Below are positions 36,801 through 46,006 of a stretch of DNA of 64,000 nt, in pieces. The position numbers were made by a program, and so were the translations under genes. Within the stretch, counting starts at the first letter, position 1. The number at the start of each line of letters is the position of its first letter. The notes beneath the pieces were generated by a model, which did no database searches, had not been told where the DNA came from, and saw only the letters and a list, made by a program, of their open reading frames with translations. This stretch comes from Liolophura sinensis (Eukaryota > Mollusca > Polyplacophora > Chitonida > Chitonidae): assembly GCF_032854445.1 (NCBI RefSeq), contig NC_088303.1, positions 13,277,501 through 13,341,500 of the forward strand, in the 5' to 3' direction.

Positions 36801-37823
36801 CACAATTTGTATAACCTTCTAACAAACACATGTCCCATTAACACAATGTGTATAACCTTCTAACAAACACGTGTCCCATTAACACGATTTGCACAATACT
36901 CTAATAAATAGGCGTACCATTAATACCATTTGCACAATAATCTAACAAGTACGTATACCTTTAATACAATCTGCACAGTCCTCTGCCAAATACGTGCACA
37001 ATTGATACAATTTCTCTACAATACACACATATCCATCATTAACTAACAATTTGCACTATACTCTACCAAATATACCCAGATTAATATGTGTTTTTCTAAT
37101 ACATACGTGTACCATACATTTGTACAGTCATTGGTAAATATCTACAAATGTGTGCCCCATTTATATAACCCACACAATACTCTGAAGAAGCAGTTGTCAA
37201 TGATTTGCATAAAGTCAAAATTTTATACCGTGTTCATGTTCTTCCATTAAACTGTCGAATGGAATGAATACATTGCCGAGTTTTTCACGATTTGTCGTAT
37301 GATAAAAATTATAGGAAATAAGGTTAAATTTAACGAACTGATACAACGAATCGCACCGAGTTAGCGCGACTAAAGCTTAGATGTTTTCGGCGTGGCTGAT
37401 GACACCATTTGTTATGCTGCGACTTTGTCAGCTGTACCTGGCGAGGGGCGATATTTTTACTCTGAGCACTATGGTTTGCACGACCCTTAAACTGCCCCCA
37501 TCGCATTTGTGACAAATTCGTCAATACGATAACACCAATGAAATAACTACACAAATATATCAAAAATATCTGTAGTTTTATGAAACTCACCAACACTGTG
37601 AACAAAAATTAAAAAAACTGTCTACTTCCTGGGAGGATTTGATGACAGGAAGTATCATGCCTCTGTTTCTGCATTTAGCCTCAGCAGTCGCTTTGTCCAC
37701 GTAATTCTCTTCCAGGAAAATATAATCATTCATCTCACAAGCACAGCTGCTTAAAGGAATTAACATTGTCATGACCAGAACGGGTAACACAAGCCTTCGC
37801 AAGCAAGACGACATGGTAGGCAT
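33890..37823 (-). CDS. CTL5: secreted C-type lectin-like/PAN protein with mucin-like linker, 291 aa
   Basis: Exons 37823-37591, 35699-35467 and 34299-33890 (233 + 233 + 410 nt) join in phases 2 and 1 without a stop. Donors are GTGAGT and GTAAGG; acceptors end CTGATTTCAG and CGTTTACAG. Exon 1: signal peptide with core LVLPVLVMTMLIPL, then the CTLD start with AEAKCRNRGMILP and CSQC. Exon 2: AWIGL, FVWADGSPLSWAFWG, an EPY in place of EPN, SEKC, NWFITQC and YACQ; WND is absent. Exon 3 first encodes about 45 residues rich in Thr, Ser and Pro (likely O-glycosylated stalk), then a PAN module with C-x3-C-x5-C-x10-C-S-L-Y and a full tail. The stalk distinguishes it from CTL2 and CTL4. Intron 1 contains the 41-bp satellite. 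Intact, so probably expressed. Confidence 0.87.
35905..37180. repeat. 41-bp satellite with 7-mer higher-order structure (CTL5 intron 1)
   Basis: Head-to-tail monomers of 41 bp of the type CCCATTAACACAATTTGTAT + AACCTTCTAACAAACACGTG + T. A distinctive monomer starting AGTAAATACGCATACC recurs at 36001, 36288 and 36575, each 287 bp (7 x 41) apart. A diverged related monomer follows 328 bp (8 x 41) later, at 36903. Monomers at both ends are more diverged than those in the centre, as expected when unequal exchange homogenises the core. Confidence 0.92.
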
Positions 37824-37859
37824 GGATTAAGAACTAAAATGGAGTGTTTAACTGGAAAA

Positions 37860-38190
37860 TAGGACAAATGTTGCTTTTATTATAGGTGATTTTCTGTCAG
37901 TAAGCCTGCCAAAGCCACCACTCCAGTAACCCTGCATCTGCATTTGTAATTAGACTCCATTTAATTAGGCCTTTCTATCTCCAGTACTCCAGTAGACTTT
38001 TCTATTTCTGGTGTAGGACTTTGATCTCCACTACATTAGCACGCTTTTCTTTCTCCAGTACGCCTTTCTTTCTCAAGTACGCCTTTTTATCTCTTGTATT
38101 CCATGAAGCCTTTAGGTTTTATCTCCTCTACTCCACAATCTTGAGAACTCCAGTAGGCTATCTTTCCCCAGTACCTTCTAGTTTCCGTTT
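37860..38190. repeat. Pyrimidine-rich degenerate tandem upstream of CTL5
   Basis: Irregular copies of a 25-35 bp motif containing TCTCCAGTACNCC and CTTTCTATCTCC run from just above the CTL5 start codon outward. The strand asymmetry (C+T rich on plus) is strong. It occupies the place where the CTL5 promoter should lie; no TATA box was identified. 38191-39087 shows nothing further. Confidence 0.5.
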
Positions 38191-39087
38191 TGTTTTGTTC
38201 TTTTGTGGTTTTTCTATCTTTGCAAAGTCTTTCATTATTTCTACATCCAACTGCCTCATAACTCCTACCCCCTCCTAAAGCACCGGTTCTTTAGCAGATG
38301 TCTTGTTTTAGCCCTGTTCTTCGCCCCGGTACTCCGGTCCGTCATTGCTCTCCATTTGTTACCCGGACGGGGTATTTCTGTAGTAAAGAACTTGCGAAGG
38401 AGAACAGTGCAGTATGACTATTCCTCACAAACACGTCCAATGCAAGGCCAACACAAACGTGAATAATTATATAGTTTGCAGTCTTGACACATTGGACAAA
38501 ACGAAACTCTTATTTGCCACTACCTTGCTTTCTTTTATCATTGTTGCTATGTAGAGAAGCAAGATGGGACTCGATCGGTATTTTAAAACCAAGACCAGAG
38601 TTGTTAATTAATTATATTGCGGGAGCCAGTTACTTAGAATTGGTTAGAAGTGCGTCCAGTATGTAAGACTGAGCAAGCATCAACTGGCGATATTTAGGCC
38701 TTTGGGGCATTGTTATCATTCGGGCGTGCATTTTGTCATATGATCTTCAATAGCCTTGTTAGCCTGATAGCAAACAATGGCAGCAAACCAGAAACGCAAA
38801 GCAAACACCGAGCCCAGCTTTTTCTTATCGACGGCGTTTGTTTTTCGTTATCTCCTGTTCATTTATTTGAAGAACTACTTGTTTTCTTACGTCCTGTTGT
38901 GATTACTGTCAATGCAAATGAGCTGTGCAGAGATGTTTGTTCGATTGAAGGAGACATGTAAAATGCAAATGCGAAATGTAAATATTGATTTATGATATTT
39001 TCGTTCGATGTTGGGGCTAAAAAGTTTAGTACAAGACAAAATGTACAAAGTAATGAACTACAAGGATTACAACCAAATAATTATACT

Positions 39088-39176
39088 GCCTCCCACCATA
39101 ATGCTGGCCGCCGTCGTATAAGTGAAATATTTTGAAGTACGGCGTAAAACACCGATCAAATAAATAAATAAATAAA
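39088..39176 (+). mobile_element. SINE family A, 5'-truncated
   Basis: Only the terminal 90 bp are present (CCCACCATAATGCTGGCCGC, CGTATAAGTGAAATATTTTG, then (AAAT)n). Confidence 0.8.
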
Positions 39177-39726
39177 TCCAAATCTCTTAGAAATAGAAAA
39201 AAATGTACGTAAAAATAGAAAAATGTATGTAAATCATCTACATTAATTTGATCAGACAGAGTAATTTATTCATTATTGTCAGATGTGGTTGATGCTGCAT
39301 GCATATTTTACATCTTTACTTTAGAGGCACACTCCAATTTACTTATCTCAAAACTTTTTAGCATTAAGCTGTAAATACAGACATTTTCCACAGGGCACAA
39401 CTCTGTAAATCTGCTTTGAGAGAAGCAAATCTACATCTTCAAAACCTTTCACTTTTTGCCAGCGTATTTTATGTGTATTCTAATTATGGTTTGATCTGTC
39501 ACTATGGTAGAACTAAATATAGTGCTCTATATTATTATCTTTTTACCTTCAAATTTAGCGAATTGGAAATGTTATAACGCCCAATGCGAAAGCAAGTGTG
39601 TTTTTTCTTGCATCACAGACATGCAAATGTGATTATTTATAGCTGGTGATATTTCTAATTCCTACATGTGTTTGTTAAGCATGAAATCATAAATGTTTCA
39701 TAACGGCATGGGTTGGTCCAGAATGT

Positions 39727-39732
39727 TTTATT
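39727..39732 (-). other. Possible polyadenylation signal for CTL6
   Basis: AATAAA on the minus strand only 13 bases beyond the CTL6 stop. It would give a very short 3' UTR; a more distal signal is equally possible. Confidence 0.35.
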
Positions 39733-39744
39733 AAGGTGATCGCC

Positions 39745-40603
39745 TTATTTTGAAGGGGCTGACCCCAACGGTGATGTAAGTGGTTTGAACGAAATAGACG
39801 ACGGATATAGCCAACAGCAGCCATTTCCTGTTAGAATGATGACAGCACAGTCGCAAAGACGCAGACATTTGGCGGAACATCGCAAGGCAGTTGTATAGTC
39901 CATGACTAGCAATGGTTGATTGATTAATTCATGATCTTCTAAACGAGTGAGCTCTGCAGGTCCTGAAGACAAGAAAAACTTTCTCAAAGCCAAGCTTTCT
40001 TGACTGACTCATTCACCGATATAGACGGATTGATTGTTGTTTAACGACTTATGGTCAAGAATTAAGTATGGTGGTGTGAGGCATGTAGTCCGTGACGAAG
40101 AAAACATTGTGAGCGACTCTACGGGCGTAGTCGACCTCTTTTGATCACGAAGTCTCAGGACTACAAACAGTGAGAACTGGGCATTTCATACAATTCATGA
40201 CCTGCCTAAGTCAAGGATTGAACACGCCAAGGTTCTTTCTGCAGAATACTACCTTAGTTATTTAAGAACAGCATCGTATTACTTAAGAGTTTTGTCTCAG
40301 CCATTATTATTATTATTAATTTACATTAGCATTGTCCGCAATAGGTAGACGGTCAACCCCTCACCTATCTTGTTGACGACGTCTGTTGGATGCTGGCATA
40401 CGTAACCGTGTGCGATGCAACAGTTCCTCGTTTCCCATTGCAGGGCTGCACTCATCACAACACACTTGTCCGTCTCGGTGTTGTCGGGCTCCGGAAGTCC
40501 AGGCACGTCCTTCCAATGGGTCCACTGTTGTGAAGAAGAGTCAGACCACTCAAAATCTCCGGGGTCGGATGACGTCTGGGTCAATCGTAACGCTAACCAC
40601 ACA
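39745..40603 (-). CDS. CTL6: CTLD second half plus PAN module, exon 1 not found
   Basis: Exon 2 (40603-40365) and exon 3 (39962-39745) are open and join in phase 1 (GTGAGG donor; acceptor TTTTTCTTGTCTTCAG). Exon 2 encodes VWLAL, FEWSDSSSQQWTHW, an EPD variant (PEPDNTETDKC), LQWETRNC and YVCQ. The acceptor expected just before the ITNSVW codons is gone: there is no AG there. The nearest AG lies 9 bases inside the old exon (after AAATCACCAACAG) and keeps phase 2, costing three residues. Exon 3 carries the PAN signature with an additional Cys (GNGCCWLY) and an atypical C terminus. No signal-peptide exon was found in 40604-46006. It could be a truncated gene or an alternative 3' exon pair of CTL7. 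Confidence 0.65.
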
Positions 40604-40872
40604 CTGTTGGTGATTTTTAATGAAAAACAAAGACAGGCAAACACTTTATACAATAACAGACCAGGATCACTAAAGAATATTTAGCTTATTTTTAATCAGT
40701 CTAAACTGTAATTAACATGTGTACGGATTAGGTTAGATACTGGTACCCTTAAAACACTCCAAACGCGCCATAGTCGAGGATTTTTACCTACCCGATGGCG
40801 GTCAGTTTTATACATGGTTGAAACTGGAGTGTCCGATGAAGTCCTGTGACCTTTGTCCTACATGTGACACAC

Positions 40873-41365
40873 TTAAGCCCCGTCCAGACCATCCCACATC
40901 ACTCAACTTTTGTTGACTCAACAAAAGTCAACTTGAAGTTGAGTCAACAAGTTGAGCCGTGTTGAATAGTCTGGACGGATTCTTCAAGTTCGTTCAACAA
41001 CACTCAGCACCACACAACATTGTTGAATCGCAAATGTGCATGTGCATTTTTTGTCAACAGGTTGAGTCAAGTTGAGTGAGAGTAGCCAATCAGCTGGCGT
41101 GTAGAAATAAAGTCACCGTCTTTAGGCTGTGACCTGGGCAAAATGGCGGCACCAAAGGCGAAAGAGAGAAACTAGTCTCAGGATGAGACAGTTTCCTTGA
41201 TACAGGAGTATGAAAAATACCTTTGCCTGTGCAACATTCTTCTCTAAAGGCTTACAAAGACTAAAGATTTATGTGGACGAGACACTGAACTCACCTCAAC
41301 ACCGTTCAACTTGCTGTTGAGTCAACAAAAGTTGAACGATGTTGTATAGTCTGGACGAGGCTTAA
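40873..41365 (+). mobile_element. PIF/Harbinger-like non-autonomous DNA transposon
   Basis: Terminal inverted repeats of about 45 bp: the left starts GCCCCGTCCAGACCATCCCA and the right, reverse-complemented, starts GCCTCGTCCAGACTATACAA; both continue into TCAACTTTTGTTGACTCAAC. TTAA is found at both ends (40873-40876 and 41362-41365), which fits a TTA/TAA target duplication. Inside, from the ATG at 41143, a short open segment reads MAAPKAKERN, stop, then SQDETVSLIQEYEKY and a diverged L-C-N where family members have L-W-N. This resembles the start of the Myb/SANT-like (MADF-type) protein that PIF/Harbinger transposons encode beside their transposase. No transposase remains. Confidence 0.78.
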
Positions 41366-41514
41366 CTTACACACTGGTTCCATTGTTAGACGCGGGTCAT
41401 TCATCATGTGTACCCACCCTTCTATGGAAGCCGGTTGAGGCCATCATCATTCCATCGTACTCTATTTTCTTGATACTGACACTTTTCAACAATAACAACA
41501 CCGCGTAGACAGAC

Positions 41515-41587
41515 TGTTGTAGAGATATAAAGTGCACTTAGGTAAGGACTACTTAACACTAAGTATGCTTCATGAAACCGGCCCCAG
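41515..41587 (-). repeat. Palindromic MITE, half copy
   Basis: On the minus strand it begins GGGGCCGGTTTCATGAAGCA and continues with CTTAGTGTTAAG and AAGTGCACTTTATATCTCT, as in the 32.1-kb and 44.4-kb copies. Only one end is preserved. Confidence 0.65.
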
Positions 41588-42233
41588 GGTGTTGTCCCGC
41601 CTCTAGTGCATTGGTCCGGCAGGAGAAGTTCTCCAGTATGCACATTGAGTTCGCTGTGCGAGTTACACTCTGTGCGCCATAGTCAGTGGCTTGTGGGACG
41701 TTCACACCGGGCACTCCGATATGCACATCGAGTTCGTTGTGTGAGTTACACTCTGGTCACTACAATCAGTGGCTTGCGGTCTACACCGTTTGCTCAGTTT
41801 GGGGCCTTGCCGATAATAAAGGGTCAACGCCATTTTCGCAGTTATATTCCACCAATATGGTGTGAACATCCGTACGTCACACGTAAGGGAGTTTATCAAT
41901 CCCTTGCCTAAGGCTGGTGGTTTACCCAGACGGCACTCTGTTTCCCTCCACCTATTAAACTGACCGCTATCGTATCAATGAAAAATTCTTGAATATGGCA
42001 ATAAAGTCGAATAAAATAAATAAATCTCTTTGAGGTGTTAGCACATGCAATATAGTGGCAGAGGCTTGTGTATAACCAAGCATGATAGCACAGGTAGTTT
42101 CTGTATGACTGATTTTACAACAAAAAATGTATTTTATAATCATAAATTTCAATAAACTGTCATAATAATATTCATACGGTAACTGGGACACACTCACCAT
42201 CGTGCGATTTGTGAAAAAAAGGATAGAATGATA

Positions 42234-42842
42234 TGTGTATTACCATTATTCGTATCAAGTACTGTGTATTACTGTTATTCGTATCAAGTACTGTGTATTA
42301 CTGTTATTCGTATCAAGCACTGTGTATTACCATTATTCGTATCAAGTACTGTGTATTACTATTATTCGTATCAAGTACTGTGTATTATTGTTATTCGTAT
42401 CAAGTACTATGTATTACTGTTATTCGTATCAAGTACTGTGTATTACCATTATTCGTATCAAGTACTGTGTATTACTATTATTCGTATCAAGTACTGTGTA
42501 TTACTGTTATTCGTATCAAGTACTGTGTATTACTGTTATTCGTATCAAGTATTGTGTATTACCATTATTCGTGTCAAGTACTGTGTATTGCTATTATTCG
42601 TATCAAGTACTGTATATTACTGTTATTCGTATCAAGTACTGTGTATTACCATTATTTGTATCAAGTACTGTGTATTACTGTTATTCGTATCAAGTACTGT
42701 GTATTACTGTTATTCGTATCAAGTACTGTGTATTACCATTATTCGTATCAAGTACTGTGTATTACTATTATTCGTATCAAGTACTGTGTATTACCATTAT
42801 TCGTATCAAGTACTGTGTATTACTGTTATTCGTATCAAGTAC
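42234..42842. repeat. 29-bp minisatellite, 21 copies
   Basis: Twenty-one head-to-tail 29-bp units beginning TGTGTATTACCATTATTCGT, varying mainly between the words TTACCATT, TTACTGTT and TTACTATT. All three forward frames stay open through it (about 207-220 codons each) because the unit has no stop in any frame. The three hydrophobic Tyr/Val/Ile-rich translations are artefacts of the repeat, not membrane proteins. Confidence 0.97.
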
Positions 42843-44377
42843 TGTTATTCTTGGGTGACGTCTTGCCAGTAAGACCTGTTGGCTTTATGTATTGAAAATC
42901 ACTGCAAAGCATTGCCGAATAAATTCAACAGGCCTACCCACTGTGTGCTTTTCCAGAAGCCATCGTGTGACTTAATCTATAATTACCCCTACGTGTACAC
43001 CTCTGAATTAGCACCCTGAAAATCATATAAGTAAAACAGTTATGCATCAGATATTTTCAAAGACAGGCCTATCGGAGAGGTTTTAGATCCTTGAAAACCG
43101 TGTATATCTGGTCGGACCAGTGGGTTGTGAATTGTAGTGACGCTCTAGCAAAGTCTGTCGGTCAACACCGCTGAAAGTAACAATGGAGCTAATCTTTCAT
43201 AAATAATTATTAAAATGTATCATTGGACAAAATAAATAAGAATTGAATAATATAAGGTTTGGACTGAATTACAGTGATTGGCTAGGTATCTTAATGCCAA
43301 TTTAAACATCGTCTGAATCCTATTACGGACTTCAAAGCAGGGCATGCTACGAGATGTGAACCGCCAGCTACGCGCGGTGTGAACAGGAGGGCCTCATGTC
43401 CTTTAGCCTCGTGGACATTGGGTTTATCCTCGTTTCGCCTATTTTAATTTTAATTAGAAAATGTAGGTAGGCGAAAGGAGACTCGGTCTGCATATCTTAA
43501 TCCGTGAACAATTACCGAGCAGGAACTCCCCCAAAGTACATGGGGAGTCTCCATGTTAAGTTAAAATAAATTTATGTTGTGGTAAGATTAACACAAGAAT
43601 ATAACGTACACTGGTAAACTGTTTTTATTTATTTAAGATTTTTAAGTAACATATTACAAGTAACGTACAACACACATCAGACACATACTAGCCAAGGTGC
43701 ACGACTCGGGAGCACGGTCAGCAAGCTCCATAGCATCAATTTCCCCGCCAGCATACCTCATCTTCAGTTGTCCTAGGAACTCATCCAAGTTTCTTTTAGT
43801 ATAGGTGTGGTAGAATTAGCAAATCTCATACGACTACGATCGATAGAGTCCTCCGTAATTAAAGGGTGTTTAGACGAGATATACGGTTCATATTTTCTCA
43901 TTCTGTGGCAATTTTAGGCCATGCATGTAACTTTACAGTATCCTGCGATATGTTACTGCAGTCGCACACCACATTTGGGCTGGAATAATCTTGAAATTAG
44001 TTGTAAAAGTATAGCGATTGTATCGTGTGGTCTGTGTTGTACACACAGCCCGTGTGCCTACCAGCGAATGTACCACAGTGACGCCACAGGATTAGGGTTA
44101 GTTCGATCGTTGTGGGGTAGATATTCTGATGTTTGATTGCCAAATTCTACGGTTTTTCTTCCCTTTTCGACGCTTTAAACGTTCGAAATGGATTCTGGGC
44201 CATTAAACTATCTATATGCAGTTTGGAAGGCCCAGCGTCGGGGGTTCTACTTTAAGCTAATTGCCCTACTTTGAACTAAAGTAGATTTATCACGTGAAAA
44301 TTCACCTATGCGATTCTTTTTGACACCCTATATATTGCTGTTATATTCAATGTTACATGCACAGTCTGGTTGCCATG

Positions 44378-44505
44378 GGGCCGGTTTCATGAAGTATACT
44401 TTGTGTTTCGTTGCTCTTAGCTAATTGCACTTCATATATCTACAACATACGTCGTCATGGTAATTAAGGTAAAACTTAGCTAAGTGAGCTTCTTGAAACC
44501 AGCCC
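44378..44505. mobile_element. Palindromic MITE, complete copy
   Basis: A 128-bp element with inverted ends GGGCCGGTTTCATGAAG and CTTCTTGAAACCAGCCC. Inner parts also show inverted TTAGCTAA-type words. Partial relatives lie at 32.1 and 41.5 kb. No clear target duplication was read. I recall similar elements from other marine invertebrates (not checked). Confidence 0.7.
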
Positions 44506-44767
44506 TTGGTACCAACATTTGTTATTGATTTAGTGAACAAAAAAGTGTTGCATTACGATTACACAAGACCTTCTTCTGCTATGAGAAATGTCTTTAGAGC
44601 AAAATGTAAACTCTACTTCTGTACTGACTTTAATTTCATACAGCCTGGGCTAACCTGTGTTAATTCTGTGAGCTCCTCTATCATGCATTCCCGTACACAG
44701 CATTCGAACTTCTGACGTAATAAAACCACCTTCTGATTTATTGTAGCATTATTGGCTATCTAATATA

Positions 44768-45006
44768 TACAAGGTGTCCCAGAAGTCCCGCACCATCCAG
44801 GCTGAGATTGAATGCTTGAGCTACAGAGCGGTGTGTTGCCCCCCCCCCCCCCCCCAAAAAAACAAATTCAACTCTTTCTTGTACTGTTAGTTTATTAGCC
44901 ATAATTAACTCCGAGAGAGAGAAGAAAATTTAAAATCAGTAATAAATCTGAAACACAGAAAAAAAATCAAAATCAGGATGGTTTACGACTTCTGGGACAC
45001 CCTGTA
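44768..45006. mobile_element. Mariner/Tc1-like MITE
   Basis: A 235-bp element (44770-45004) flanked by TA on both sides. Ends read CAAGGTGTCCCAGAAGTC and, reverse-complemented, CAGGGTGTCCCAGAAGTC, and remain similar to about 28 bp (both ending ACCATCC). The TA target and the GGTGTCCCAGAAGT type of end point to the IS630/Tc1/mariner group. It carries an 18-C run (44839-44856) and no open frame. Confidence 0.75.
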
Positions 45007-46006
45007 TAGATATATATGGAAGAAAGATTTAGGTTACTGCCTTTGTTTCGGTCTCTACTGGTTGTGCTTCGTTTGTCACAAATTAACCATGGGTGTGTAA
45101 ACGACTGGTATCTTGACGCGTCTGGTGGGCCTCTTTAAGATGTCCGCTTAAATTTCCTTTATCATCCAGCAAAAAAAAAAAGCAAGGAGATTCTTACATC
45201 ACGGATATTTTTATTATATTCATGACCATTCCGTTTATGGTCACACGATCGAATAACCGGCATTGTATGACACAGCATTATTAGCATGTTACGTCATGAC
45301 TTTACCACCAAGATGGTGTGCAAATACAAAAGAAAAACATACGCGAATGAACAATCTCTTCCGCTGTGTTTTAGAAAATACTGCAGAAAGCGAAGAGCAG
45401 AACGTTTTTGCGCCAGGTTTACACGTCGATATTCATATCTCAAGAGTACACGACACACCATCAAACTTACACATGTTTAGAAGTGTACCTTCTATGGTGT
45501 CCAAGAGCATACGAGAGGTCGCCAAGCTGACATATGTTTTCATGTATAGCTTAAATGGAATCCAATGGTATACTAGAGGATTAATTTGTTGTGTATTATT
45601 TGCATAATGGAAGTTCAAAAGTATTCAGGAGACATTGTGTACCATTTGAAACTTTGACTAACAACAGAGTGGGACATGCCCGTGAGGAATGTGAATACAG
45701 CAGTTCTCTGCAGGACACATCTGGCAGATCACTATTCGCACTGTTTAAAAATCTTTTAATTTCTCTTCTTAACAAAACTTTATACAAAAACTGACGACAC
45801 CTAAAGTCTGAATCAACAGAAATCATCTGATTCTATTTAATTGTAGGTATATGAAACAAAAATTAAGGCGTACCTTCGTGGATTTCAGTGCTATGTCCGA
45901 TGATAAAAGGTAAACATTTACTAGTTCTTTGCTTTTAAATAATGAGGTGACAGGATAGAATCTGAAGTCTGCTTTTAGTAAGCCAATAACGAAATATTTC
46001 CCTTGG

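Larger units (their letters stand above)
40604..46006. other. Stretch between CTL6 exon 2 and CTL7
   Basis: This is where CTL6 exon 1 should be; I could not find it. Contents are the PIF/Harbinger-like element (40873-41365), half of a palindromic MITE (41515-41587), a relic SINE-A 3' end (about 41935-42010), the 21-copy 29-bp minisatellite, a 9-bp inverted repeat TTTCGCCTA/TAGGCGAAA (about 43433-43477), a complete palindromic MITE and a mariner-like MITE. The plus open frame 45263-45607 and minus frame 45596-45826 have no recognisable motif. Confidence 0.45.

Noticed and set aside
42180-42233. Possible end of a CTL6 exon 1 with a GTGAGT donor in phase 2 (reading SFFSQIAR)
   Set aside because: The resemblance to the end of CTL5 exon 1 is short, and the sequence upstream is the minisatellite with no signal peptide or CTLD Cys pattern.
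42228-42895. Three overlapping forward open frames of 207-220 codons
   Set aside because: They are translations of a 29-bp tandem repeat that lacks stops in any frame; no start context, splice sites or domain support them.
43654-43815. Minus open segment of about 53 codons with a protein-like composition (DEFLGQLKMRY, ELADRAPESC)
   Set aside because: No acceptor site or start codon fits, and I cannot link it to any family; it may be a decayed transposon piece.
45263-45607. Forward open frame of 114 codons
   Set aside because: No motif, no signal sequence, no splice context, and overlapped by competing frames on the other strand.
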